Below, piece by piece: positions 10,199 to 18,464 of a stretch of DNA of 64,000 nucleotides; within the stretch, counting starts at the first letter, position 1; the number at the start of each line of letters is the position of its first letter. Position numbers and translations under genes: made by a program. A model generated the notes under the pieces. That model was given only the letters and a program-made list of their open reading frames with translations. It ran no database searches and was not told where the DNA came from. The DNA comes from Mycobacterium gordonae (GTDB taxonomy: Bacteria > Actinomycetota > Actinomycetes > Mycobacteriales > Mycobacteriaceae): assembly GCF_017086405.1 (NCBI RefSeq), contig NZ_CP070973.1:4434739-4498738 (forward strand). The letters are read 5' to 3'.

Positions 10199-10496
10199 TC
10201 CATTGACCAATTCACGGAGTCCGGTCAGGCGGCTTCCTGTGCATGAATCTGTGCACGATTTCCACCTACCGCCGCTAGGCGGTGTTAGTTGTTCTTCTCC
10301 CGTAGAGAGTTACTCACCAAGCGGGCGCGCAAGCGAGCCCGCACACCGAAATTCAGGGAAGGGATTCAAACCCGTGCAGTGCGTCCGCCCCGGCAGCGTA
10401 CGCCGCGACAACTGGCCACCCAACGTCTTGCTGCCGCCCTTGTCGCCAGTACCCACGGGCTCGACCGCGCTCACATCGGCACCATCTGCGATGCGC
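10199..10496. other. no gene; short stem-loops only
   Basis: No reading frame here is convincing. Two small hairpins are visible: ACCGCC/GGCGGT with a 4-base loop (10268-10283), and GCGGGC/GCCCGC with a 10-base loop (10321-10342). The first could end transcription from the fragment upstream but lacks a T tract. About 10400-10490 has a frame that could encode LAAALVASTHGLDRAHIG, which might be another gene tail, but nothing supports it further. Confidence 0.3.
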
Positions 10497-10936
10497 TTGC
10501 TGTGCGAGTCGGCGCGCTTGTTCGACGGCGAGGGCGTCGAGGATGACCGGGGCCACGACGTCGTGTTGCGACAATCCCCTGCCACTCAACACGTTGCAAG
10601 TTGGCTGATTCCGTCCTAGGTGAGCAGCGGCCGGTCGAGATCCTGACGGATGAGGATGCTGACGGATGAGGATGCTGCGCAGTTTGTGCACCAGCGTGGG
10701 GAGGTCGGTGCGGTCGATGATCTTCCAGCGGGGGCATTCCGGTAGGGAAAACTCCTGCGGGAGTTCGACATTGGGGAGCACCACGACGTGGTCCCAACGC
10801 AGTCGTCCCAGCGTCCAGCGCGGGTCGCTCTCGACGTAGCCACGCAGCGTGTAACACGGTTCCAGGCCTTGTGCCGCGCAGCCGCGGCGACTCGCTCAGC
10901 GCAATTCCATGATTGAACAGTGCGGCGGCGACAGCT
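10497..10936 (-). pseudogene. decayed copy of the NERD-helicase gene at 22-24 kb
   Basis: Blocks of this stretch match the intact gene at 22096-23769. They are the upstream flank (ATTGAACA.. GCGGCGG), part of the NERD region, the VVLPNVELP..FSLPECPRWKI.DRTDLP segment, the SGRGL segment, and the EQARRLAQQ helix. The start codon is lost (CAT became AAT on the plus strand). About 270 bases of the nuclease domain are missing, a 16-base unit is duplicated, and two deletions remove the Walker A loop and the segment before it. It cannot encode a working protein. The duplicate lies 12 kb from its intact relative with unrelated genes between them. Confidence 0.75.
10645..10676. repeat. 16-base tandem duplication inside the helicase remnant
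   Basis: GACGGATGAGGATGCT occurs twice back to back (10645-10660 and 10661-10676). The intact homologue near 23270-23290 has one copy. Since 16 is not a multiple of three, the duplication shifts the frame. Confidence 0.85.
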
Positions 10937-11122
10937 GGCTATGGTCCCAGCGCGCGGCCACCAATGCAGTGTTCGGATTCTGCTGCGCGTCCCTTCACCA
11001 CATATCCGAGAGAGAAGATGTGGCGGGCGGGAAAACGCTACTGGTCAACACCTTTCGCGCTGTGCAGTCGGCTTTCGTTCACACTACTCCGACGCGATCC
11101 TCGCATTGTCGTTACAAGGGGC

Positions 11123-11128
11123 TAACCT
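11123..11128 (+). promoter_or_regulatory. -10 element of a probable leaderless promoter
   Basis: TAACCT fits the mycobacterial TANNNT -10 pattern and ends 7 bases before the ATG at 11136. Transcription would then begin at or next to the start codon. This supports the short start of the hydrolase over a longer in-frame one at 10920. Confidence 0.4.
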
Positions 11129-11135
11129 CACGTTC

Positions 11136-11909
11136 ATGCCCATGCTCGAACATGACAGCGGCCAGGCCTACTACCGACACTGGCCGTCGGCAGATCCCCG
11201 CGCCGCCGTCATCTTCCTGCACGGCTTCGGTGAACACACCGGGCTCTACCACCGGTACGCCTTTGCGCTCAATGCCGCCGGCATCGACCTATGGGCCGTC
11301 GACCAGTTCGGCCACGGGCTCACCGGCGGGGAACGCGGCGACATCGTTTCGATCGAGGCCTCCTGCGACTTGGCGGATGCCATCACCGATCTCGCCGCAA
11401 GCCATCGGCCCGATTTGCCGTTGCTCGCACAGGGGCATTCGTTCGGCTCTGTGGTGACCTTGTGGCGCCTGCTGGATGCGCCCGGGCGCTATCGGGCCGG
11501 CATCGTCTCTGGGGTGCCAATCGCGCCGATATCCGAACTGTCCGATGCAGCAGAGTCATTCGACCTCGATCCGACGTGGCTGTCGACCGATCCGTTCTAC
11601 CTCGACTCGCTGCAGCACGACCCGCTGGCCTTCGTCGGCGCTAGCGGATCGGTACTGTTCAGCGAACTCGGCAACGCTTGGAACCGGTTCGGATCTGAGC
11701 TGGTGAGCCTGGCGGTGCCGACGTTGGCCCTGCACGGTGAGGACGATCCAATTGCACCCATCGAACCGGTACGTGCCTACGCCGAACGAATAGAGCCCCT
11801 GCAGCTCAGGGCATTTCCCGGTGGACGCCACGACATCCTTAACGAGACCGCACACCGGGATGTCGTGGCAGCAGTCATCGAATTCGTCGCCGCGCAGACG
11901 ACGGTGTGA
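11136..11909 (+). CDS. alpha/beta hydrolase, lysophospholipase/monoglyceride lipase type
   Basis: The product is 257 residues, the usual size for this family, and probably cytosolic since no signal peptide is seen. LHGFGEHTGLY near residue 28 is the oxyanion loop typical of monoacylglycerol lipase-like enzymes. The nucleophile elbow is GHSFG with Ser102, the acid is Asp203 or Asp204 in HGEDD, and His232 lies in GGRHD, so the triad is complete. It likely hydrolyses monoacylglycerols or lysophospholipids. The frame can be extended upstream to 10920, but that part is arginine- and cysteine-rich junk, and the TAACCT element fits the start chosen. The MFS gene follows after 118 bases on the same strand with its own promoter. 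Confidence 0.8.
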   Translation: MPMLEHDSGQAYYRHWPSADPRAAVIFLHGFGEHTGLYHRYAFALNAAGIDLWAVDQFGHGLTGGERGDIVSIEASCDLADAITDLAASHRPDLPLLAQGHSFGSVVTLWRLLDAPGRYRAGIVSGVPIAPISELSDAAESFDLDPTWLSTDPFYLDSLQHDPLAFVGASGSVLFSELGNAWNRFGSELVSLAVPTLALHGEDDPIAPIEPVRAYAERIEPLQLRAFPGGRHDILNETAHRDVVAAVIEFVAAQTTV

Positions 11910-12015
11910 CCCGCCGTCACGGCTCCGCCCTCGGCGGGCGACTACCCATCAGCCGGCTCGCCGCCTGTTAACAACCGACGCGCCTGGTGCGGCCAACCAT
12001 GATCACGGCGTTGCC

Positions 12016-12021
12016 TACGCT
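12016..12021 (+). promoter_or_regulatory. -10 element of a probable leaderless promoter
   Basis: TACGCT ends 6 bases before the GTG at 12028, the spacing expected if the mRNA starts at the initiation codon. It supports GTG 12028 as the start of the MFS gene. Confidence 0.45.
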
Positions 12022-12027
12022 GACCCC

Positions 12028-13233
12028 GTGGACAGCGAAGAACTGATGCGACCGGCACGTTCGGGACCCGCCTGGCTGACGCCCAACGTGCGGGTGCTCT
12101 CCGCGGTGTCGTTCCTGCAGGACAGCGCCAGTGAGCTGCTCTATCCACTGCTGCCGATCTATCTCACAGCTGTGCTGGGTGCTCCGCCGTCCGTGGTGGG
12201 GGCCGTCGAGGGCGTGGCCGAGGGTGCGGCCTCACTGACAAAACTCGCAGCCGGTCCGCTGGGCGACAAGTTCGCGCGACGCCCGCTGATCACCACCGGT
12301 TACGGGATGGCGGCGCTCGGCAAGGTGATCATCGCGGTGGCCGGGGCATGGCCGGGTGTGCTCGCAGGTCGCGTAGTCGATCGCCTCGGCAAGGGTATCC
12401 GCGGCGCGCCGCGGGACGCGCTGCTGGTCGACCTGGTGGATGAGGCGTTGCGCGGCAGGGTATTCGGATTCCACCGCACGATGGACACCTTGGGCGCAGT
12501 CGTCGGCCCGCTGCTGGGCCTGGCGTGCTACGAACTGCTCGACCACCAGATCAAGCCCCTGCTGTATGTCGCGATCGTGCCCGCCGTCCTGAGTGTGGCA
12601 CTGGTGTTCCTGGTACGGGAGCGCAGCCGTCCGCTGCCGCCGGCGCAGCGGCGATCCATGGTGGACGGTGTGCGCGCATTGCCGGGGCCGTACTGGCGGG
12701 TGACCGCACTGCTCATCGGGTTCAGTGTGGTGAACTTTCCCGACGCCCTGCTGTTGTTGCGGCTCAACGAGATCGGCTTCTCGGTGGTGCAGGTGATCCT
12801 GGCCTATGTCGGCTACAACCTGGTGTATGCGCTGGCCAGCTACCCGGCCGGAGCACTGGCCGACCGCCTCGGCAGACCGGCTCTGTTCGGCTTCGGTCTG
12901 ACGTTCTTCGCCATCGGGTATGTCGGGCTGGGGCTGACTACCGACACCGTGACGGCATGGCTGCTGATCGGCGCTTACGGGTTGTTCACCGGGTGCACCG
13001 ACGGCGTCGGCAAGGCCTGGATCTCCGGTCTCGTCAACCAGGAGTTTCAGGCCAGCGCGCAGGGCGTGTTCCAGGGTGGCACCGGCCTGGGCATACTGGT
13101 AGCAGGTTTGTGGGCGGGCTTCCTGTGGGGGGCGAACGGCCAACTGCCACTGCTTATTTCGGGAGTCATCGGCGGTGCGTTCGCGGTCGTGCTGCTCGGG
13201 GGGCAGCTGGTCCGCGGTGTCGGGCGCCGATAG
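12028..13233 (+). CDS. MFS transporter
   Basis: The product is 401 residues with about 12 hydrophobic segments in two halves, so it is an inner-membrane major facilitator protein. The loop after segment 2 reads GPLGDKFARRP. The DRLGKGIRGAPRDAL motif in the N-terminal half is characteristic of one bacterial MFS subgroup annotated as drug or sugar efflux permeases; the substrate cannot be told. The second half has a matching ADRLGRP loop. I chose GTG 12028 because of the leaderless -10; ATG 12046 is the alternative. An upstream extension to 11821 would overlap the hydrolase and is not credible. The gene is convergent with the permease gene, and their 3' ends overlap by 68 bases. Confidence 0.85.
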   Translation: MDSEELMRPARSGPAWLTPNVRVLSAVSFLQDSASELLYPLLPIYLTAVLGAPPSVVGAVEGVAEGAASLTKLAAGPLGDKFARRPLITTGYGMAALGKVIIAVAGAWPGVLAGRVVDRLGKGIRGAPRDALLVDLVDEALRGRVFGFHRTMDTLGAVVGPLLGLACYELLDHQIKPLLYVAIVPAVLSVALVFLVRERSRPLPPAQRRSMVDGVRALPGPYWRVTALLIGFSVVNFPDALLLLRLNEIGFSVVQVILAYVGYNLVYALASYPAGALADRLGRPALFGFGLTFFAIGYVGLGLTTDTVTAWLLIGAYGLFTGCTDGVGKAWISGLVNQEFQASAQGVFQGGTGLGILVAGLWAGFLWGANGQLPLLISGVIGGAFAVVLLGGQLVRGVGRR

Positions 13234-14848
13234 CGGCGAGCAGACGCAAACTCACCCCTTTCGGGCCGAAATGGGGCGAGTTTGCGTCTGCTCGCGCCGA
13301 CACGGCATCGTCGCTGGATGGGCGGCCGCGGAAGAAGCCGGGGGCCATCACCCACCAGATGACCATCAGGATCGCTCCGAGCAGCAGCGCTCCGATACCC
13401 ACCGCCGCGACCGCGCCGAACCCGAGGATGGTGACGTTGTGTCCGCCGTCGTCGGTCAACCAGCCTGGCCGCGCGAACTGGACGAGCCCGTAACCGAAGA
13501 CGACCAGCAAGGCCGAGCCGCCCAGCAATGGGAAGACGCCGCGTATCACGAAGTCCCGCGACGAACTAAAGAGGGTCTTGCGGTAGTACCACGCACACGC
13601 AAACCCGGTGAGCCCGTAGTAGAACGCGATCAGCAACCCGACCGATCCGATCAGCGCGGCCAGCAGGTTCTCGCTGATGAGCGTGAACAGGACGTAGCAA
13701 GGGGTGGACACCAGGCCGATCGCGATGGTGGATGTGGTCGGTGTGAAGTAGCGCTGGTGGATCTTCGCGAACGAGTCAGGCAGCGCCTGGTAAGCCGCCA
13801 TCGACAGAGTGGTCCGCGCGGTCTGCAAGATCGTCGCCTGCGTCGAGGCGGCGGCAGACGTCAGGATCGACGCCGCCAGCAACAGCAGTGCAATCTTCCC
13901 GAGGACGCTGTTGCCGAACAATTCCGGACCGATGGATGCGAAGACGTCTTTGGAGTTGTGCAGGTTGCCCAACCCGATGCCCGACGTCCCGACACCGGCG
14001 AACGCGACGGCCGACACGGTCACCAGGGCATAGGTCGCCAGCAGCAGGAACGTCGAGATGACGCCGGCGCGACCCGGCGTGCGGGCGGGGTCGGCGGACT
14101 CCTCGCTTAAAGCCACAGCGGTGTCCCAGCCCCAGTACATGAAGATGGCCAGGAGGACTGCCGGGGCGAGACTCGTGCCGACATCAAGTCCGTCCGGCCA
14201 GAACCAGGACAGCGACGGATGCAGTGAATTCGCCTGGGCACTATGCACATACACCCTGACCAGCGCCACCACCGAAAACACCATCAGCATCAGGATTTGG
14301 ATGGACAGCAGAGCGTAGAACAACCTGGCCGAGACCTCGATGCCCCGGTAGCAGACGTAAGTCATGACGACAATCCAGCAGACGCCCGCGACCGTCGACC
14401 AGAACCTGTTGTCGGCCAGGTCCGCAACCGAATGCCAGCCCAGGACGCCGACGAACCTGAACGAGTACGTCCCGGTGATCTCGACCAGGTTGGCCATCAC
14501 AATCACTTCCGCGACTATCATTGCCCAGCCGCCAAGCCATCCGACGACGGGGCCGAATGCCCGTGAAGCCCACGCGAGCGTGGTGCCACAGTCCGGTTCG
14601 CCCTTGTTGAGTTCCTGGTAGGCCATCGCGATCAAGTACATCGGGACGAACGAGATGAGAACGACGCCTGGGGCTTTGACGCCGGCGAGCTGCACCCCGC
14701 CACTGGCCACGATCAGACCCAACGTTGCGGCGAGACTGTACGCCGGCGCCGTGGAGGCCAAGCCGACCACCACACCGGAGAGCAGGCCGAGTGCGCCGCC
14801 CCGCAAGCCTTTACTCTCGACGGCCGCCGCCTCCTCACCGTGGCTCAT
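13166..14848 (-). CDS. APC-family amino acid permease
   Basis: The product is 560 residues with about 12 transmembrane segments, an amino acid-polyamine-organocation transporter of the inner membrane. The first segment carries GLLSGVVVGLASTAPAYSLA, the substrate-binding helix break of this family. YWGWDTAVALSEESADP later is also typical. The substrate is not predictable. The start lies 9 bases after the acyltransferase stop, so it is the third gene of the FadD operon. The last 45 residues are odd: after GFFRGRPSSDD the frame reads through the intergenic hairpin, giving ARADANSPHFGPKG, and then overlaps the MFS gene antisense, ending in a basic Pro/Arg tail. The normal end was probably near the SSDD segment. 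Confidence 0.85.
   Translation of the reverse strand: MSHGEEAAAVESKGLRGGALGLLSGVVVGLASTAPAYSLAATLGLIVASGGVQLAGVKAPGVVLISFVPMYLIAMAYQELNKGEPDCGTTLAWASRAFGPVVGWLGGWAMIVAEVIVMANLVEITGTYSFRFVGVLGWHSVADLADNRFWSTVAGVCWIVVMTYVCYRGIEVSARLFYALLSIQILMLMVFSVVALVRVYVHSAQANSLHPSLSWFWPDGLDVGTSLAPAVLLAIFMYWGWDTAVALSEESADPARTPGRAGVISTFLLLATYALVTVSAVAFAGVGTSGIGLGNLHNSKDVFASIGPELFGNSVLGKIALLLLAASILTSAAASTQATILQTARTTLSMAAYQALPDSFAKIHQRYFTPTTSTIAIGLVSTPCYVLFTLISENLLAALIGSVGLLIAFYYGLTGFACAWYYRKTLFSSSRDFVIRGVFPLLGGSALLVVFGYGLVQFARPGWLTDDGGHNVTILGFGAVAAVGIGALLLGAILMVIWWVMAPGFFRGRPSSDDAVSARADANSPHFGPKGVSLRLLAAIGARHRGPAAPRAARPRTHRR
13236..13295. terminator. large hairpin between convergent genes
   Basis: A 23-base arm starting GCGAGCAGACGCAAACTC (13236-13258) is matched, with one mismatch, by its reverse complement at 13273-13295. 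The stem continues inward through CCCC/GGGG and TTCGG/CCGAA with one bulge. It begins 3 bases after the MFS stop. Position and symmetry suit a bidirectional terminator. I recall similar GCAGACGCAAA hairpins after many mycobacterial genes. Unusually, the permease frame reads straight through it. Confidence 0.75.
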
Positions 14849-14857
14849 CGTGGTTGA

Positions 14858-16243
14858 TCAGGGTGCCCGAAGGCCCGTGGCCACTTCCAGCTCCTGCAGC
14901 GCCGGTTCCATGGCGTCGGCGAGTTTGTCGATGTCGTCGGCGATCTCCGGTGTTGTGACAAATCCGAAATTGATCCATCGGTGGTAGCTGAAACAGCTGA
15001 TGTTCAATCCCACGCCCAGCATCAGCGGTCCTACCGGAACCAGCCGCTCGACGACCGCGCCCGCCAAATACATCGGGTGGTCGGGTCCGGGAACGTTGGA
15101 GATCACCAGGTTGATCGGAGCGAGGTGTCCGCCGAGATGGGTTGCGGTGTATGCGCGGATCGCCAGCCCGACCAAAGCGGGTGGTGTCGTGTCGGTGAGC
15201 CCCAGACTTTGGTGAGCTGTCAGAGTTCTGGTCATCTCTTTGGCGCCCCGGGAGTTGGCGTAGATGGTCTTCAGCCGCTCGGCCGGCTCGGCGACGTCGG
15301 TGGCCAAGCTGATTGTCGTTGAGGTGATCTGGTTGCCGACGTCGGTGCTGTCGTGGTGTGTGGAGATCGGAACCTGGGCTACCAGCGCCCGTTCGGGGAG
15401 CTCTCCGCGTTCTTCCAGGTAATGGCGCATCGCCCCCGAAACCAGTGCGAGGACAACGTCGTTGAGCTTCACCTCGTGGGCTCGTTTCACCGCTTTGAGC
15501 CGATCCAGCGGCAGACTGCACGTGGCGACTCGCCGCTCGGGCGTGAGGTCGGTGTTGAAACGCGTCGTGGGTGCTTCGAAGAAGTGCGGAGGTTTGTTGG
15601 CCAGCCCGCGCACCGCCCATTGTTGAGACAGCGTTTGCTGGGCGATTCGCAGCACGCGGTACGGCGTCTTGACCGCGACGTTGACGATCGCGCCGAGCAT
15701 GCGCCGCTCGAATCCGGGCATGCCGGAAGTCCATGCCCGGTCGGCGGCGACGGCGGTTGGTCGCGGTTCGGGCCTTGCGTCGAGCATGATCTCAGTCAGC
15801 CCGGCGCCGGACACTCCGTCGATCAGGGCGTGGTGCACTTTGGTCAAGGTCGCGACCCGCCCGTTCTCGACCCCCTCGATTAACCACATCTCCCACGGTG
15901 GCCGGTCCCGGTCGAGCGGGTAGGACATCAGGCGGCCGACCAGCTCGTCGAGCTCGCGGCGTCCTCCCGGTGCGGGCACCGCGATCTGGCGGATGTGATA
16001 GTGGATGTCGAGGTCGGTGTCCTCGACCAGCCACGGCCTGTCCAGACCAAAAGGCGCGCCCTTCACCCGGTGGCGCAGCACGGGGAGCTCCGGAAGGCGC
16101 TTTACGAGAAGGTCTTTCACGGTATCGAAGCCGAAGTTCGGCACCGCGGCGGGATCGCAAATGATCAGTCCCCCGACATGTAGGGGGCAATCGTGAGTAT
16201 CGGCGAACCAGAACGTCGCATCGAGGCTCGACAGCCGCTTCAT
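14858..16243 (-). CDS. wax ester synthase/diacylglycerol acyltransferase (WS/DGAT)
   Basis: The product is 461 residues, normal for mycobacterial WS/DGAT proteins, which move a fatty acyl group from acyl-CoA onto diacylglycerol or an alcohol to make storage lipid. The family start MKRLSSLDATFW is present. The catalytic HHxxxDG motif is HHALIDG at 137-143, and the later NDVVLALV and SNVPGP motifs are also there. I chose ATG 16243 because it carries the family N-terminus and overlaps the FadD stop as ATGA, showing translational coupling. An upstream extension to 16390 only reads the ligase gene in another frame. Coupling to an acyl-CoA ligase makes sense, since the ligase supplies the acyl donor. 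Confidence 0.9.
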   Translation of the reverse strand: MKRLSSLDATFWFADTHDCPLHVGGLIICDPAAVPNFGFDTVKDLLVKRLPELPVLRHRVKGAPFGLDRPWLVEDTDLDIHYHIRQIAVPAPGGRRELDELVGRLMSYPLDRDRPPWEMWLIEGVENGRVATLTKVHHALIDGVSGAGLTEIMLDARPEPRPTAVAADRAWTSGMPGFERRMLGAIVNVAVKTPYRVLRIAQQTLSQQWAVRGLANKPPHFFEAPTTRFNTDLTPERRVATCSLPLDRLKAVKRAHEVKLNDVVLALVSGAMRHYLEERGELPERALVAQVPISTHHDSTDVGNQITSTTISLATDVAEPAERLKTIYANSRGAKEMTRTLTAHQSLGLTDTTPPALVGLAIRAYTATHLGGHLAPINLVISNVPGPDHPMYLAGAVVERLVPVGPLMLGVGLNISCFSYHRWINFGFVTTPEIADDIDKLADAMEPALQELEVATGLRAP

Positions 16244-18090
16244 GGTCTCTCGGCGGCCTTCGAGAGGTTGATGACGTCGGGGCCGGGCGTCGCGGAGTAG
16301 AGCTTGTCGATCTCGGCGGAATACTTCGCAGCGATCGGCTTGCGTTTGAGCTTCATCGTCGGGGTGAGTTCGTCGCCGCCCGGCTCCCACGAGGTGCCCA
16401 CGATGAGGAAGCGTTTGATCTGCTCGACGCGGGACAGCTTCGAATTGCCCTCGATGACAGCGGCGGTGAGCATTTCGCGCGCATCAGGATGCTGGGCGAA
16501 GGCGGCCAGTGATTCGTCAGCCATGCCGAGCGCCGCGGCCTGCGCGGCGGCGGCTTCGGGATCGAGGACGATGAGCGCCGTCACGTAGGGTCGGGCGTCG
16601 CCGAATGCCACGACCTGGTCGACCAGCGGAGAGGCGGCCCGGATCGCCATCTCGATGTTCGTCGGGGAGAGATTCTTGCCGGATTCGTTGACCAGCAACT
16701 CCTTCTTGCGATCGACGATCGTCACGAAACCTGCTTCTATCGTGCCGATGTCACCGGTGTGCAGCCAGCCTTCGGCATCGACCGCTTCCGCCGTCTGCTC
16801 CGGCTGATGACGGTAGCCTCGCATCACGATCGGCCCGCGGATCAGCAGTTCGCCGTCGTCGGCGACCGAGACCTCCACGCCGTTCAGCGCCGGCCCGACC
16901 GAACCGACCTTGTTCATCCCGGGCCGGTTGGAGGTCGCACCGCCCACGCACTCCGACTCCCCCCACACTTCGTACACCGGAATGCCCAGTCCCCAGAAGA
17001 ATTCGATTGTTTCTACCGGTATGGCGGCCGCACCGGTCACTCCCCAACGCAGCCGGTCCATGCCGAGCGCCTCGCGCACCTTGGCCAGCACAAGGCGATC
17101 GGCGATCTGGCGGCGGACGGCAAGAGACACGGGCAAGGACTTGCCGGCCAGGGTTCGGCGGGCTGCCTGTTTGCCGGTGCCGATGGCCCACAACGCCAAT
17201 CGGCGCTTGAGTCCGGTCGCCTCCGTCTCGAGTTTCGTTTCGATCCCGGCTTTGATCTTCTGCCACACTCGCGGCACCCCCAGCCACACCGTGGGGCGGG
17301 CGTCCTGCAGCGCCTGCGCGATCGCGTGGATGTCGGCGACATCGGTAACCTGGACTCCCAGAACCATGTTGGCGTAGTGCCCGGTGACCCGGTCAGCGAT
17401 GTGCGCATGCGGTAGGTACGAGGTGATCCGATCGGTCGGTTGCAATTCGATAAGCTCGATGATCGCCGAGAATTCGGCCATGACGTTGGCGTGGGTGAGC
17501 TCGACACCCTTGGGCGGGCCGGTGGTCCCCGAGGTGTAGATGATCGTTGCGACGTCGTCGGGCCGGACCGCGCGCCAAGCCTGTTCTAGATCGAAATCGC
17601 TTTGGGCGCCGAGGGATTCGAGTTGTTCGAGGCTTTTGAAGCCGTGGGGGTCGCCGTCGACGACGATCACGTGATCGAGTTGACCCCCGGCCGCCTCCAC
17701 CGCGGGCAGGAACTCCTGCTGGGTGAACACGACCCTGTTCTCGGCATTGCCAAATAGGTAACGGATCTGGTCCGGTGCCGAGGTGTTGTAGATGGAGAAC
17801 GGGATCGCACCCAGATGCATGGCGGCGGTGTCCACCAAGTGGAACTCCGGACGGTTGCGCAGCATGATCCCGACCGTGTCAACGTGTCCGACTCCCAGGG
17901 CGGCAAGCCCCGCGGCGATGTTGCGGACGCGGTCGGCGTACTGACGCCAGGTGATGACCACCTCGTCGACGACCGTCCGGATGGCCACCGAGTCCGGCGC
18001 TACGGCCGCCGTCTCTTGGAATGCCTGCGGCAGCGTGGAGACCAGTGCTCCGCTTGGGTGCCGGACCACGGTGGGATCGGCTTCGGTCAT
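16240..18090 (-). CDS. long-chain fatty acid-CoA ligase (FadD type)
   Basis: The product is 616 residues, the size of the long-chain acyl-CoA synthetase group that activates fatty acids with ATP and CoA. The ATP/AMP loop IIYTSGTTGPPKG is at 183-195, YEVWGESE is the second AMP motif, GWLHTGDIG carries the ribose-binding Asp, and a lysine-rich MKLKRKP near the C-terminus holds the catalytic Lys region. A ribosome site (AAGGAG) precedes ATG 18090. It is the first gene of the FadD-acyltransferase-permease operon. The subgroup resembles M. tuberculosis FadD11 or FadD15, but I cannot separate them by eye. Confidence 0.9.
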   Translation of the reverse strand: MTEADPTVVRHPSGALVSTLPQAFQETAAVAPDSVAIRTVVDEVVITWRQYADRVRNIAAGLAALGVGHVDTVGIMLRNRPEFHLVDTAAMHLGAIPFSIYNTSAPDQIRYLFGNAENRVVFTQQEFLPAVEAAGGQLDHVIVVDGDPHGFKSLEQLESLGAQSDFDLEQAWRAVRPDDVATIIYTSGTTGPPKGVELTHANVMAEFSAIIELIELQPTDRITSYLPHAHIADRVTGHYANMVLGVQVTDVADIHAIAQALQDARPTVWLGVPRVWQKIKAGIETKLETEATGLKRRLALWAIGTGKQAARRTLAGKSLPVSLAVRRQIADRLVLAKVREALGMDRLRWGVTGAAAIPVETIEFFWGLGIPVYEVWGESECVGGATSNRPGMNKVGSVGPALNGVEVSVADDGELLIRGPIVMRGYRHQPEQTAEAVDAEGWLHTGDIGTIEAGFVTIVDRKKELLVNESGKNLSPTNIEMAIRAASPLVDQVVAFGDARPYVTALIVLDPEAAAAQAAALGMADESLAAFAQHPDAREMLTAAVIEGNSKLSRVEQIKRFLIVGTSWEPGGDELTPTMKLKRKPIAAKYSAEIDKLYSATPGPDVINLSKAAERP

Positions 18091-18211
18091 TCCTTCCTGC
18101 TCCTTTGGTCAGTGAGCGGAAATCTTTCTCTGGACTTCAGCGTGTGCGGTGGGGTGTGGGTGCGGCCAGAGGACAAGGTCCCTTGTTGGGGGGTCGGGAA
18201 AGTCATCAAGC

Positions 18212-18427
18212 TCAGAGGTAGCCGTCCCCGTCCATGCGCCAGTTCAGTGCGCGCACGAGATCGATGACGCCGCCGGGCGTGACCCTGCAACCGATGACAT
18301 GCATGCGACGCCAATCAAGGATTGTTGGTCGTCGTGGGCCATATGAAGACAACTGTTCTAGCGCCGAGCTGTTGAACTTGACATCACGTGAGAGCCTGCC
18401 CGATGCGAGCAGACCAGGCCGGATCAA
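18212..18427 (-). CDS. possible small hypothetical protein
   Basis: A 71-codon frame fills most of the 374-base gap between the ligase and the Nudix-type regulator. Its second half (LSSYGPRRPTILDWRRMHV..., then VIDLVRALNWRMDGDGYL) reads more like protein than the shadow frames around it. It could also be the tail of a lost gene. No ribosome site or family is evident. Apart from this the gap holds only the ligase promoter region, and I see no clear promoter in it. Confidence 0.25.
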   Translation of the reverse strand: MIRPGLLASGRLSRDVKFNSSALEQLSSYGPRRPTILDWRRMHVIGCRVTPGGVIDLVRALNWRMDGDGYL

Positions 18428-18464
18428 GTTCTCGCCTCAATCGGCATTGTTCGGCCGAGTGCAG

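Noticed and set aside
10920..11135. N-terminal extension of the hydrolase
   Set aside because: The extra residues are unlike any hydrolase, and a leaderless -10 sits just before ATG 11136.
11821..12027. N-terminal extension of the MFS protein
   Set aside because: It overlaps the hydrolase gene in another frame; GTG 12028 has a -10 element at the right distance.
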